Of a DNA stretch of 64,000 nt, positions 1 through 14,500 are shown piece after piece. Each line of letters starts with the position of its first letter. The stretch's first letter is position 1. This DNA is from Metaphire vulgaris (taxonomy: Eukaryota > Annelida > Clitellata > Crassiclitellata > Megascolecidae). The DNA is taken from contig CM030859.1 of NCBI GenBank assembly GCA_018105865.1, forward strand, positions 5,136,343 through 5,200,342, written 5' to 3'. The position numbers and the translations under genes are program-made. The notes beneath the pieces are model-generated. The model had not been told where the DNA came from. It worked only from the letters and a program-made list of their open reading frames with translations, and did not search any database.

Positions 1-244
1 ACATGAGGACTATAAATAAATATTTAATGGAGACATTTTTCTATTGTACATTTACTTCTTCAGATTTTTTATAATTCATGCATTATAATTGTGACTTTGA
101 TAAATAATTTAACTTCTATGCTTTTCTGTTGTAATTTATATCTGTTTCATAAACTTTGATATTACAAATTTCTTCACTTATTCTAAATCATGTTCTTCAA
201 ATTCTACTGAATATATGTTAAAATGTTGCAGATTTTATTTTCAG

Positions 245-485
245 TGGTCTTGGCTTGTGGTATGTTGTCCAGCGAACCAAGCAGTGCTGGGACTTTTCCG
301 GGACAGTTTACATCATTCACGTCATAGTTTGCTGTTTTGTTAACGGCCACTTTCCTGAGTCTGCCTCCTGGTGGCTGACTGCCGTAGTCTGTGTAATTAT
401 TATGACGGTTCTTGGGGAATTTCTTTGCATGAGGACCGAACTAAAAGCCATTCCACTGAGTGTTGGTTCAAAAGTAGACTTGTAA
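245..485 (+). CDS. SYS1: SYS1 homologue, last coding exon (partial, 5' exons outside window)
   Basis: SYS1 is a small four-pass Golgi membrane protein that recruits the GTPase ARFRP1 (Arl3 in yeast) to the trans-Golgi. The exon begins after a TTTTCAG acceptor at 238-244 with one base completing a split codon, then reads GLGLWYVVQRTKQCWDF and ends with the family-typical GEFLCMRTELKAIPL before a TAA at 483-485. The VQRTKQCWDF and LCMRTELKxIPL blocks are the conserved C-terminal signatures. Two hydrophobic segments (around VYIIHVIVCCFV and WWLTAVVCVIIMTVL) match the last two membrane spans. Upstream exons lie before position 1. The next gene, CIBAR1, starts 3.7 kb downstream on the same strand. 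Confidence 0.93.
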
Positions 486-1307
486 TAGTTTTGAAGTTTG
501 CTTGAAGTTTAGTCATGTGGTTTGTCTTATTCTGGTCCTTGTTGGTGACACAAAGACCAGTCGGAATGATGTTATGCCCAGTGGCAATTTACACACTCGT
601 AGAATGTTTAAAACTGCAGGGTTTGGCAGCATTGTTGGTCGATATCAATTTCTTTCAATATTTAGAGTGGAGTTGAGAATATGAGAGTCAGAAACCTCCA
701 CGTGCTATTTTTTGTCAATTCTTAACTATTATTGGACTGTGTTGATGAGAAGAAGCATTTATTTTGAAAGGCATTCAATGCACTTGTTATTGATTTTACA
801 TTTGCATGTCAGTCATTGGCCCCTTTGGATTGGATAGTTTATTGTTTTAGAGTATTTTGCTCTTTTGAAAATGAGCTGTGCAATTTGGATTGGTGCTAAG
901 TTTGACATGAGTGGAGACTATCAGTTGCATCATTGACTAAAATGCCAACACTCAAATGAACTGCAACTGAGTGAATTTGTTTGTTTGGTTTTTTAAAGTT
1001 TCTTGTAATTTGCCGCTGAGTTCAGCTGGCAGCTTAGAAATTTAACTGCTACTTGCAAAAACAGAAAGAGCCTGAGCCAAGACTTACATGGGGTATTTGA
1101 TGCCCAGGGCAGCTGTTTAAGAAATTCAATTAAGCAGGGTAACAAATCTCTAATTAACAAATCATGACATTTTATTGACACAAGATTAAAACTTCAAATT
1201 CACTTTTCTTGTTTTTGCTGATGCAAGCTGATCTGTGATATGCTCAGTCAGTTGACTCAGTTTCTCCTTTTCTTTGCTACAAGATCAGTTTTTGGTGCCT
1301 CCTTCTA
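486..1307. other. SYS1 3' UTR and intergenic DNA, nothing further recognised
   Basis: AT-rich sequence downstream of the SYS1 stop. It probably contains the 3' UTR, but I did not identify a decisive poly(A) signal. Short ORFs here have no family resemblance. Confidence 0.4.
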
Positions 1308-1555
1308 CAGAGCCATAGCTAGGGGCAAGCTGCCCCAGGTGCCGTCTGGGGGGACCAGAGACCATGGTTGTAACAAGTTAAACGCCCGTCGAAGGTATTG
1401 CCAGTATGACAAGCAGAAAAGGTCACCAGTTTTCTACACTACTTAACTCCACCATCGTGAAAAGTCTGATAGCAAAAAAGTCATTGCCAGTTTTTAGACT
1501 GTTGGGACAAAAAATTTAGACCTTACCCTGGGCACCAAATACTCTAGCTACAGTG
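1308..1555. mobile_element. Degenerate hAT-like MITE
   Basis: The left end contains CATAGCTAG and a CCCAGGTGCC block. The right end contains the inverse counterparts GGGCACC and CTAGCTACAG. The flanks TCCTTCTA and TCCTAGTG agree at 5 of 8 positions, a weak target-site duplication. It is an old element and its ends are approximate. Confidence 0.4.
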
Positions 1556-2186
1556 TCCTAGTGACACAAGGGCATCTGCCCTACTTTGCTGTACCATAGG
1601 TATGCTATTGATCTTGAGTTGCTCTATTCCCAAACATTTTGGAATTTATTGAAGTTTAAAGCAGATATTTTAATATTATTCAAGCTAATTTTAACCTGAA
1701 TAATGGTCTATTCTCTGTGATAATTTGGAACTCAATTTTTGCCTCATTTTGTTTTTTGTTGTACAGTACTTTTGCCCAAATTTAAAATTGTAAGCCTATT
1801 TAGTTGTTGTAAATATAGTACTCTCTGAATATTTAGTATTACAAAAATATAATAGACATTTTTGCTGGCTTAGCTTTCCATAAACGTGTGATGGAGGAAA
1901 CTGAAAGACTTGTGTATAATTTTTAGTACTTGTAATTTTCTTGCTACTTTTTAGCTGCTTAAGGTATATCCAGTTACACTGCATTTTGTCATTCTTCACA
2001 CTGCCATGCATTCATTGATTGATGCCTGTGCTTTATTATACCAAGAAGATATGTTTTGATTTCTGGCAATCTGCTGTTTGAAAATCATTGCTGTATCAAG
2101 ATTTGCCATTATAATTTGTCAGTTAGCTGTGCCAACATATTATTTTATAACCAGATTAAGGGTCAATGTATAATTGTGTATTTGTG

Positions 2187-2322
2187 TAATGCTGGAAATG
2201 GCATTTTATCACCCACCCATCCACATACATTAAACAACAAATGGTTGTCATGATTAGTAACGTTGCCAAATAGACCCATCTCAGTAATGCTGGAAATGGC
2301 ATTTTATCACCCACCCATCCAC
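2187..2322. repeat. Local duplication of a ~38-bp unit
   Basis: A unit beginning TAATGCTGGAAATGGC and ending CCCACCCATCCAC occurs at about 2187-2224 and again at about 2285-2322. The word ACATTAAACAACAAATGG between them also recurs near 3230, inside the nested LINE fragment, so this stretch probably derives from transposon debris. Confidence 0.6.
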
Positions 2323-2943
2323 CCTGTTTTTACAAATTGCTTAATTTTTACAAATTGCTTAATTTTTTATAGTTTAAAGTGCAAAACAAAAAAAATTGAA
2401 TAATAACCAATACACTGCCCAGATACATTAAACAAAATCTATTTTGCTAGACCTCTAGCTGTAGCTCTTCCTGATAACGCTAAGCTAACACCCACGACAC
2501 GTCTTGTAATCATACGTAATGTTTTCAAGGACCTCACCCTCCTGCATTACGTAATTATGCAATGGCCCCTTAGGAGGCATTTCATTATAAAATATAATTT
2601 TAAAAGTCTGAAAATCTATTCTGACCTATTACCTATTCCTATTGGAACTGCTTCATTTTATGCTTAAAAGTCTTTTAGATTATTAGAAAAACAGAATTAT
2701 TTGAAGAAGCAAAATCTGCCTTAATTTTTAACGTCAAGAAAGTCTTCATGCAGTTCTATGGTTCGACCATTGGCCTTGCAGATGTTTGTTGACATAGACA
2801 AATGTTCTGTAATGCATTGCTGAAAAATTCAATCATGGCACTGAACATGCTTTGGGACTAGGGCTGCGCCGAGTAACAAATGCCACTTTACATTACTATA
2901 GCAGCAGCAAGAGGTCACAAATTCTTATTGTTCAAGCTATGCT

Positions 2944-3824
2944 TAGGGATGTGAGCTCGGGAATTATTCCGTAAATTTCCGGAAAATAACGGCACTTTTC
3001 CGGAATAATTTTTCTGGAAAAGTTTATTATTATTATTACTGTTTATTATTATTTTGTACTATTATTTATTACTATTACTACTATTTAGCTCACTTCAGTC
3101 ATCAAAACCTGTCTACCTTAGATCACTGTCGTTCGTCATCTCATCTCACTCTGTCACGCCCGCTAAATCAATCATCCCACACGGTCATCATCGCCCCCCC
3201 TATTGAGAGCCTCACTCTTAATGCTACATACATTAAACAACAAATGGTTGGCCCCCATGATTAAATCAGTCATCCTGAAAATTAGAGCCGCCACTGCAAC
3301 CGTGCCTTCTCATACGCTGCACCTGAACTCTGGAACTCGATCCCAGCTTCCCTTCGCACACTTGGACACTTTCAAACAATAAAATCTGAGTGCTCGTTTC
3401 CTATAATTCCTGCACTATCTCCTCAAGTCTTCAGCTTAAATCCTTCCTGTTTCTTAAATCATTTCCTCCATAGCTGTAACAACCTAGCCTCACTGCCCTT
3501 CGGATATTGACTATTGCCTGGCTGATCCCACACCTTTCCTATAGCTATTTTAAGAGAGGCTGAGCACCTAAGAATAAGCAGCTACTGTTGTGCTGTTTTC
3601 CAAGGCGCTATAGAAATCCACGAGATTTTACTTTACTTACTTTATTTTTATTATCATTATTACTATTTATTACTATTCATTTGTTGGGCATTTGTTAACA
3701 ACTGTCAGGATTGTAGCGCTATATGATGTTTTACGGACATGCACGCGGCGCTTCCGGTTGCATTTTTCCGGAAATTTTCAGGAAATTCCGGGCATTCTAC
3801 TTTTCCGGAAAAGTTACAACCCTA
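2944..3824. mobile_element. hAT-like element split by a LINE insertion
   Basis: The left end TAGGGATGTGAGCT and the right end AAGTTACAACCCTA are imperfect inverted repeats. The flanks GCTATGCT (2936-2943) and GCTATGCC (3825-3832) are an 8-bp duplication with one mismatch. The body is rich in TTCCGGAAAA words in both orientations. The interior is occupied by a LINE 3' fragment, so this is a nest of two insertions. Confidence 0.75.
3087..3680 (+). mobile_element. LINE 3' fragment (CR1/L2-like) nested in the hAT-like element
   Basis: Around 3298-3375 one frame reads NRAFSYAAPELWNSIPASL, the conserved C-terminal motif of CR1/L2-type reverse transcriptase ORFs, with frameshifts around it. The end (GCGCTATAGAAATCCACGAG, about 3605-3624) matches, in inverse orientation, the tail of the fragment at 57.9 kb, so both belong to one family. 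T/A-rich triplets follow as a tail. Confidence 0.75.
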
Positions 3825-4184
3825 GCTATGCCTATGTTTCGCTGCTGAAATTGAACGAAACTCTCGAATTTATTAAATAGAAAACCTGTGTGATGTAATT
3901 TATGGACGATGCTTTGGGGGTGCCGAGATTTGTGACAGGTTGTGACAAGGGGTCAACAACTCAAAAATAACATGACATAAGCATTGCCGTTTGAGGCGTT
4001 TTTGGATGTTCCTGAAAACCATAGATTTTAATTATACATTTAGGCCTATATATAATTATAATCTATGCTGGAAACGCCGTTCTTCGCTGAGACTGTCTCT
4101 GTTCTTTAGAACTGAAATTTCTAAACATAATTCTGTATTTTGTGGATTTATAATTTTGTTTTTGATAGAACGTGTTCATCCGCA

Positions 4185-7100
4185 ATGAATCAGTCGGGAT
4201 CTCAGACGCTGCAAGGGTACGTAGAATGCGACTTTTAAGGGCGAAACACGGCGATCGTGGCGTCCTTGGTTACTCCTATGTAGTGACCCTCTTTCACAAG
4301 CATTGAGGTTACATCAGAGGCGTGGCGAGGGGCAGGGGCGTATGCCCCGGGGCGCCGTTGTGAGTGGGCGCAAAAATCGGGTTTTGGGGGTTAGTTAAAT
4401 AAACAATAAGCAATTGCGACTACCTTTTATTTACTCGTCAGGAGCACAGCGAGAGGGGCGCCGTAGATAGTTGAGGGGGCGCCGAGAGAACGTAGGCGAT
4501 GACCGTTTTTGCGTATCAACAGTTTGACGGATTTTGTGTTGTTGTGGGGGCGCCAACAGTACACCTTGCCCCCGGGCGCTGGATACCATCGCTACGCCTC
4601 TGGGTTGAATTTAGCCACGAGGCTGTTCTTATTGCGTGACTGTGGTTTGTCTTAAAGCCCTGAAAGTCAATCGGTTATTTGACTTACTGCAGATTGGCTT
4701 ATTGGATTCGACAATAAGGATTACAATTCAAATCAAGGAGCGACCATCCACTGATGTCAAGATCATTACTAAAATGACACTATAGAAATTCAATGATGAT
4801 GATGATGACTGTAGGGTTGCCAACTTTAAAAAAGTGCAATAAAGGACACCCGGTGCGGAAAAACCTTGGTGTCACCCAGTGTGGGGAAAAGGGTTAACTT
4901 CCTTCTGAAGTGGAAGTGCGGTGACAAGCAAAAAAAGGTCAGCTCCCTTCTGAAATACGATGTCAAGCAATAATGGTCATCTCCCTTCTGAAATGGGGTG
5001 ACAAGCAAAAAAAGGAAATTTCAATTGAAATGTGTGGTTTCATGACTTGATTTTTGAAATAAAGGACAAACCATGGTCCTTTATAAAAGCGATAAAGGAC
5101 AAGGACTCAGAGGTGCATTAAAGGACTGTCCTTTGAAATAAAGGACGGTTGGCAACCCTAGATGACTGTCGTTATGCTAATGCCTAGCTAACGATCTTAT
5201 ATTGAATCAAGAACACACTAGGTTTGAAGTAGATGTATTCTAGTCAACATCCAGAGAGACTCCTCTATACTTTGTTGAACTACAACTAAGCATCTCTACA
5301 AAGTTCATCCATTGGCTGGGAGGCATGGCCTAGGAACTGTCAGTACCACACGTCACAATGACTGCGGTCCTTTTCTTGAATGTGTGTTATTTTTGTTAAG
5401 CTTTTGTTAACATTTTAGTGGTAATCCGAGCAAAGTCATTCAGGATCGCATAGCTTTGGTGGAACATCATTTTGGCGAAATCTGCGACGGTGTTGGTGGA
5501 TATGCTCGTGCACTTGGCAAACTCAGAAACAAAGGCAAAAACATCTTAGTTAACTATTGAGAACTATTTAATCGTTTTTCAATGATTTCTTAAATGTCTC
5601 ATCAGTGATTCTTTTCTGATTTTAAATTGATTCTAATAGCAGTATGGAATGCATATGGTCTGCAGAGTTTAAAGCAATAGAGAACAGGTACATTTTGGGC
5701 CTTGATTAAATGTCATAAGAGACTCAGCAGAGTGGACCAATGCTGAAAGTGAATTCCATATTCCCAGTCCAGCCACTGAAAATGTTCACTTATCAAGAAT
5801 GCTGCAAATGCACGGAAACTGCAGAGTTGTTGCATCTGAAGACCTGGTTGAGTGTCTATGAGCTTTGACAGTGAGCAAGGACTGAATATAGAAGGAGACA
5901 GAGGGACAGGAAGACCGAGACAAAGATGGATGGATAACATCAAGGAAGGTCTGAAAGCAAAGAACATGTCGATTGTTGAAGGATACAGATTAGCGCAAGA
6001 TCGAGCAAAGTGGAAATGTTTCCAAGATCGAGCGAAGTGGAAATGTTTCGTATCTACTGTAACTATTGCCACCATGCAGGCAGAAAGTGAAGAAAATGAT
6101 GATGATGATGACGACGACGACGATGACGATGATGATGATGAAGGACAGGATATATGATGGCCGGTTTGTCTGCTGTTGAGGTAGGCATACATTTGATATG
6201 TCCACACTATGACCAGTAACATCAACGGGCAATTATTACCATCTGCCATCAGAGTGAATAGGATAGGCTGTTCATACGGTGCCATGGTCAACTGAGTCTA
6301 ATATGGTGGTTAGATATTAAATGAAAAATATAGATAATTTTCACTCATTGAAGGCTTATAACTTACCGGTAGTGGACTGAATTTATTAATTCAGTAAAAT
6401 ATTTTTATTTGCAATTGAAAGCATAATTGCTGAGCCTGCAACACTCTTTAATGTGTGCTACATAGACTTTTGTTGCATTAATTACATTAGACTTATGCTT
6501 AGGTAAACAATGAACAGCTTTAGAAAGGTTTTAATGATTAAATACAAGAAGTATTGAGTCTATCTTAGCCTCTAAAAGATATCTTGAAGAATTATGTGGT
6601 GATATTTTATAATCAAGTTCATATTTGGATTGTGGTTGTGTCTTTTATGGAATCACACACATATATGCATACACTTGCACCCTCAGGCTCAGTTAATAAA
6701 GGAAATAGGAAATATTAATGTCCATGTAGGTTTGCATCCAGGTCAGCAGGTAATTTTTCAGAGCTAAATGTTCTGTGACTAAATGCTCTTTCTGATGCCT
6801 AACTGCTTATTGTCGTAATAGTTGACAATTTCTGGGCAGAGATCAAAAGATGTGAAAGTTCTTTAATAAAAATGCTTCTTTCAATAAGTGATGAAGATAT
6901 GAAGGTGTAAATCATAATTCTTTTGTGTTTTACCTGCAGTGAGATTACCTGAATGCATTGTTGTTGTTGTAAATGACAGGTGACCAGATTGCAAAGGCTG
7001 TACGTGACTATGCACAGAACGAGACCCACAATGCCACTACTCAGACTGCCCTTAGAGAATTCGTTAATCATATGGCAGTCATTGAAGATTACAGAAATAC

Positions 7101-8475
7101 AGAGGTATGATCACCATACAAACAACACTTCAGCAAGAGATGCATTATGATAGAAGAATAAAGATAACAGTAAATCTGGTTGCTTTAATGTTCATGCTAT
7201 GAATAACTTTGATCACTGATGCAGTCATGTCCAAGGTATGAATAACTCATCATCATACTCATTTTAATCTTGAGTTCAGTTGGTTTACGTTGTGGAAAGC
7301 TGATTTTTAAAACAACTAAGCCATTAAGATAAACATATGAGTAGTGCTATAATGAGTGGCTCTGTGCTTCAGTGGTTCTCCTCATACCTTGAGAACCGAA
7401 TGCAGTATGTGCGCAGTGCCAGTTCTACCACGTCACCGACACGAGTATTGCGAGGAGTTCCTCAGGGCTCCATCCTAGGACCCATCCTCTTCATACTCTA
7501 TATTGCTGACATTGTGCGCATCGCTCAGCGGTTTGGGCTGCAAACTCACCTTTATGCGGACGACACGCAAGTCTATGGAAGCACTCCCTCTGTGGCGATC
7601 CAGTTGCTTCTCCAGCAACATATTACGATGTGTTTAGTCGAGGTAAGTAGGTGGTTGAAGTCACACCGGCTGCAGCTCAACTCTGCCAAGACGGAGGTGC
7701 TCTGGATGGCTGCAGAGAGGCAGAAACACTTGATACCGATGTCCTGTATATGCATTGATGGGATCGAGGTGCAACCAGTGACGATTGTGCGGAATCTAGG
7801 AATATATCTTGATAGTACAGCATCAATGAAACTACATGTAGCAAATGTAGTGGCAGGGTGCTTCAAAGCCCTGGGACTGATCAAGAGTATTCGTCGATCA
7901 GTGTCCACCAATGTTCTTAAAACACTGGTCTCCACACTGGTGTTGACAAAATTAGACTTTGGCAATGCAACTCTTGCCGGGCTACAGAAATGCCTACTCA
8001 GCCGTCTTCAGTCCATTCTGCACGCCACAGCGCGGGTGATCTGCCATGCCTCATTAGGAGAACACTTTACTTGCTGCTCCACGACCTGCATTAAGTCCGT
8101 CCGTACCAGAGCGGATCCACTTCAAGCTGGCAACGTTGACCTTCCATTGTCTGAACGCCAGTGAACGGTGCCGGTCCTGAGTATCTTTCATCAGAGTTCT
8201 CACGAGTGGCGGATCAAGCGGGCCGACAACGCCTGAGATCATCTGGATCTGCCTTACTGGTTGTCCCGAGGACCAGACTGCGCACTGTTGGGGATCGATC
8301 ATTTCCCGTGGCAGCGGCACGGGCATGGAACTGTCTACCTCCATCTATACAGCTCTCTCCGACTTTAGATGCCTTTAGGAAGAGACTTAGAACATGGCTA
8401 TTCTGCACGAGTTATCTGTAGCATTGTAATGTGTTCATGCAGTTCGGCTGAATGAGTAACCACGTTAATCACAGT

Positions 8476-8533
<58 letters not shown>

Positions 8534-11500
8534 ACCAGAGTTCTCTAGGTTGTGACAAATTTTGATTGTCTAATCTCAGACCTGCTGAGTCGACCTTAAT
8601 GTTTTTCTATAAAAGACACAGCCACAACTGCCGACTCAGCCTTACTCACTAGAGGGCGGTTGCAACATAAAATGAGGAGCAGCATTCAGTTGCAAAGTAA
8701 AGTGCGGGCCTAGACTTTTGGTTGGCAAGTTAATGATGTATGCCACCCGTATCGCTGTATGCCTAAGATACCGGAGGTCAGTGCCGGCTGCAATGTTCGA
8801 AATTGGGCATGGGACTTTTACTAATTTTAGACCACCTAACTCTAATTGCCAGCACCACTTCTGGACCTTTAGAGCAATTATTCAGCTAAGAAAACAGAGA
8901 AACGAAACTGATTTAAATTTTTAAGAATCAATAAATCTCTTTTAAAGAACACTGCCATAATAGAAACTGTGTTCACCCTTGTTCTGATAGTTTGATAATT
9001 TCATCTTGGTTTGCTTTCATTGTTACCTTTTTCTGTTTTTCTGGTGTTAATTAATTTTGTTAGGGGTTTCCTTTTTATTTTTAGTTTCTCTCTTAATGTT
9101 GCTTAATTTTAGTCTTCCTGTGCTTTTATTTTCAACAATGTGTCATTTGACATTAGTTGATATCGGGAGAGAATTTTTTTCATTTAGCATCAGAAGAAGA
9201 AAGCATTTTGCATGTCAGTATTTTAAGCATATTATTGTGATGAACAAAGTAGAAAGATTAGGTATTTCAATTTGCTATTGCCCATAGAAGTACAACGTTG
9301 ACGTAATGAGGCTACAGTCAGAGTTGAATTGAAAGTAGACAGAGAATTTTGAATTTTGACTACTTGCTTTCTTTTATAGATTTCAATTTATAATGCATGC
9401 TATTGGACCAAAGCATAGTTTGCAACAGCAAATTCACTGTGCATAGTAGTCAAGAGGGTAACTCAAGTGTATTTGACTTATGCTTAAAGATAGTTTATCA
9501 TAAGCCTTGTATTTTTACACAGGTGCAGAGAATTGAAGCAAAAGTGATAAGTCCTCTGACAGCTTATGGAAAGTCTTGTAAACAGTCCAAGGTATTATCC
9601 TGTTTTTCTGATTTTAGTTGTTTGTATGTTACTTTAGAATATTGATAAATGATAATAGATTTCTGACTACTTTATAACATCTAGCCTGGAGAGAGTAGGG
9701 TGGCAGTATTATTCATCATGGAACCCATAAGGCTGGCCCTTGATATGTGCACAGATGTTAGAGGTGCGCTGATTATTGGCCATTGGCCATTGGCCATTTA
9801 ACAATTTAGATCAGTGTCCCGGCACACTAGTGTGGCTAGATTTCCAGCTGTTGAGAAAGAATTGGGCAATTTTACTATTATTTTAATTTTTTTGTTCCCT
9901 TCTAAAAATTTTGCCGGATGAGCAAGTGTAAAAATGGCGTCATATATAGAACCTCATTATGCGGCACAACCTACAATACAATATATCGGACATCCATTTT
10001 TTATATAACGTTGCAGCAGCAACGATACAACTGCCAGAAATTAACGTCTTTCGTTGGCGTCACCGTCCTTCGATTACAATGTAAAAACAACAGCGTCTGA
10101 GCCACATTTGACCCAATTACCGTTTTGAAATTATTACATTGCATGTGTTGAGATGTTGCAATAGTAGGGTAACTATAAGTATAGTAACAGTTGAATTTGA
10201 TGCTTTTACCGAGATTTAGCCCTGAAATTTGAAATGGATAAATTTTTGGCAAGATCTGAGAAAATGCAAGGTGAAAACGACACTAAGGAAAACAACGGCG
10301 AGAATCTACAGTCTATGAACGTTACTTTCTTTTTTGTTACATCTACATATCATTATATGTGACTGCAGACCCAGCAGTTCCTTAATAAAGAACACTCAAT
10401 TTAATAAATTGTTGGTTGGTTTTGTAATTTTATGAAGAATGTGCCGTGAAAAAAATTTGTTCTGTTTAGTGTGCCGCGAGGTAAAAAGTTTGCGAGACAC
10501 TGATTTAGATTATTGGGCAACATTTGTGCATTGATCATTATCATTTGTGGTGCTCTCTCTGCACCAGCTGATCTTTTCCATTTCAATGTCCACATTTCAA
10601 GTGTTTTGAGTATTTTGATGCTATTTTCCTCAATATTTGTATTTCTTTGTTTCTGCTCCCTGCAGCCCAACAATCCATACCTGCACCTTAACCATGATTT
10701 ATTTCAATACTTCCACAGGCACAATGAACCTCTTAATATGTCTTTCATTATTCATAGAGTCATGAATCAAAAAGAGGCTGGTTGCACTGATTGTAAGACA
10801 ATTTAAAGACAATATAAAGACAATTCTTTAATTAAATTGATGATTGACTGAAGTTGAGTCTGACTCATAATAATTAACTGGTTGGATTGAGTCTAAGTTT
10901 AAAGTTTGCTCTCCAGGAACGAATTAAAACGGCGTTTACTGCTCACGAGAAAGAAATGAGACAGAAAAGAACGCTTGATCGACTTATGGAGAGAAATCCT
11001 CGTGACTCTCGCCAAATTGTATCCTTGTCTATGTCTTTCATTTTGACATTTATTTTTCATTCAGTTTCTTATTTATTAGTTAATTCTTATTTCTTGTCTT
11101 TCTATTATAAAAGGCAAAGGTAGTCCCGTACTCGACCGAGCATAGGGTCCGGTGCTGATTGCTTGTTTCTGAGGCAAGCAGCGATGAAGGTGGCTTACGC
11201 CATAAATCTAGAGTAGTTGCCATTGCTTTCTCTAAACCCGCGTTTTTCCTTCGCAGCTTAACACTGCTACCAATTTATCAATGTCTCAGCAACAAACTGC
11301 TTGGTTGGTCACCGGCACCATGACTAGATCCCAGGATGGTCACCCATCCAAATACTAATCGTGTTCAAACGTTGCTTAAATTTGATGTTCTGACAGGAAC
11401 CGGTTGCACACTGCCAAGTAGGCACAAGAGACAGAAATTCATTTATGTCATGCCATTCTATCATTAGATAAAATCAGAACAAAAAGACTTAGATGGTATG

Positions 11501-14500
11501 GACACGTAAATAGAATGAAAAGCAACAGACCCCCATGTAAAGCATTCTACACATACAAAGAAGGCAAAAGAGGAAGAGGAAGACCCAGGAAAAAGTGGAT
11601 AGATAACATCAAAGAAGACTTCGAAAGATATTAAATGACAATAACAGATGGAATGAGATTAACAAAGGAAAAAGATAAATGGAAAAGTTTTGTGTCTAGC
11701 TATTGTCGCTAATGAGCTGGCAGAAAGCAACGATAGTGGTGGTGGTGGTGGTGGTGGTGGTGGTGGTGGTGGTGGCAGTGGTGGTGGTGGTGGTGGTGGT
11801 GGTGGTGGTGGTGGTGGTGGTGGTGGTGGTGGTGGTGGTGGTGGTGGTGGTGGTGGTGGTGGTGGTGGTGGTGGTGGTGGTGGTGGTATCATTATTTTGT
11901 TTCATTGATAAGTTGGCTTAGTAAAATAATAGCTACAAATGATTTTTACAATTTTTTGTTTTGCAGTGAACCTTAATTGTATATCAGACACAGGTAAAAT
12001 GAGAAAATTCATCATATGATTGATTTGAAAGAAGACTTTGCTGTTGATGAACCAGCAGCTCACCATTATGCAAACATTTGCACCTTTGATATTTCTTTTA
12101 TATTTCAGCTTTCACAGCACTCATAAAATGTGCCTCTTTAGAACTTTAGAATTATTACTTCAATCTTCAATTAACACTGGAACTGATTTAGTCCTACGTT
12201 GTGTTGATTGCAGATTATATAATTTGAAGCATTTAAGGCAGCATTAAATTCCTAACTGACCTAACGGATTTGATGGAGTTACATTGTTTGTTTCTTGTGA
12301 GATTCATTACTATATATTTATTATGAGACAGGCTCAGACTGAACTGCAAAAAGCTGCACTTGAAGCTACAAAGGCTCAACAGGATGTTGAACAAGAGATG
12401 GATTCATTTGAGAAAAAGAAGTTGAAGGATATCAAGGTAGTGCTTTTCATTCATTATTATTTTTATCTAGACAATTTATATAGCGTCGTACGCATGGCGT
12501 CTGCCAAAGTCAAAGGCGTTTCGATAACTTTCTGATTCAGTTGTTTTCAGGTCAGTCTAACACGTGATGTTTAGTCAATAATTAAAACATTAAAAAGTTT
12601 AAGGTCAAACCATATTGAAATCACAGCTTTGAGCAGTTGCTGATATCCTGTGGATGGCAAATCAAAACCACTCAGGTGGTTTATGCCATGAATCTAGGGT
12701 AATTTGCCATTGCTTTTTCTAGACCTCCGTTTATCTGGTACCCTTACAGCTTCAAATTACTACTAATTTGTCTAAGTTTAGGCTGAACATTTGATTTGGT
12801 CATCCACTGCTCAGTCCTAGGACAGCCAATTACAAACTCAAGTACAAAGCCATGCTCAGGACTGTCTGTGTTGTATTTAGGGAATGACCAGAAACCGGCC
12901 GGTTAGTGTGGCATTCGGCAGTATCCGCATTCGCCAAATACTTATGTCATGAAACTGCCAAATTCGAATATTACTGTCATATTTCATGTTTTATTAAAGT
13001 GCAAATTAACTTAAGTTAACTAACACACCCGCAAAATTTAAATTTAACCGAAACAACGTCACACAAAGAAAGTTGAGGCTGCATACGGTGCATACCGTAT
13101 TAAGCAACTACTGGTAACTGGTAACTTTAGTAAATAGTAAGTTAGGGTCATTCTAATCCTGTGCGGTAATATTTGCTTTGGATCCAGATCTGGCAAATGT
13201 TGACCAAAAATATCTGAATCCAATATACGGTGGAATATACCCATCCGGTCATTGCCTAGTTCTATTGAAAGCTGTTTACTTTAGAACATGCAAACAGCTG
13301 GTATTTTTTAAAATTCATTTAGAATTTGTAATTTTCCAATTTACTTCTTAAGCTGGTCAGTGACGTCATTTCTATTACCATAAGTGAAACGATTCACAGT
13401 GGTTCATTTAAAGTGTAGCCTAAACTACAATTGGGCATCGGTTAAGAAAGCAAAGTAGTTAAGCAGGTGTTGCAAATGGCCTTTGTGCTGTTTTGTTGTA
13501 TTCACTTATCTCCTATCTACTCATTTGGTGTCAATTTTTGTTTCTTTAGCAAGTGATGAGTGAATTTGTTGTCATTCAGCTGGCTTTTCATTCAAAAGCT
13601 TTAGAACTTTTCTCTCAGAGCTTTCAAAGTTTGACAGGCATGCATGAAGATGATGACTTGGAGGTAAGTAGATAATTATTCGATTAACTCTCTTGTTGCC
13701 ATTTGTGGTTGCCATTAGACTTTAGCTGTCATTCAAGAGTTAATATTCACTAAGTTCACTGTAACGACAGTAAGTCAACTGAGGTCAATAGACCGAGGAA
13801 GAGATTTTAAGGACAGGACAAGTGAAACAGCTTATATTTATGTGACTGCCTGTGGAACAATAGTCTATGCTGTGCTATCTTTCCTGTAGCACTGTTGATG
13901 TCTGTGTATGCTTGTCCAGTCAAAGTCCTTCCCAGCGCATACCCAAAAGTAGGGCTCATAGGGTAGCGCTGATTTCTGATTTCTGTTTCATTGTATTGTG
14001 TAGTGGTGCGGCTGGTGCCTGTTTGATTTGACTTTTTCTGTTTGTCGTTTAGTCACTATCCTGTGGCTAGTGAAGGCTGAGTCAACTTTATGGCTTCTGC
14101 AAATATCAGATATTGAATCCTCAACCTTTGAATCTCCATGCTCTGCTATTCCCACTCTGCTGACTTCCTGTCCTGTATATGTTTGCTTGTGGTGTCTTGC
14201 AAATAGGAGAGAAGAAACGATGAGACATATATTGTCTTGATCTGTGTGTGTGTAAAGAACAGTTTACCTGATAAATGTATGTTATATTCAAAATGTGTAA
14301 TAATCTCCTTTCACTGGGTGCAAGTGAAAGCAGTTCTTTGGAAAGTAATAAGTTTACTGGAAGTCTGACAAATTTTATTTTTCTCGTGTCCACCACCCTG
14401 CAAAAGTGAAAAGTCAGGCGCAAATGGAGCATTGTTTAAGATGATCACCAGAAGAGATTATCGGATAAAAGATCAATGAAAAGATACAAGATTTAGTGAA

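Noticed and set aside
5713..6291. 192-codon minus-strand frame with a Ser run
   Set aside because: Antisense of a LINE C-terminal fragment and its GAT tail.
11659..11921. Long Gly, Pro, Thr and Val homopolymer frames
   Set aside because: They are the six-frame readings of a (GGT)n microsatellite after a LINE tail.
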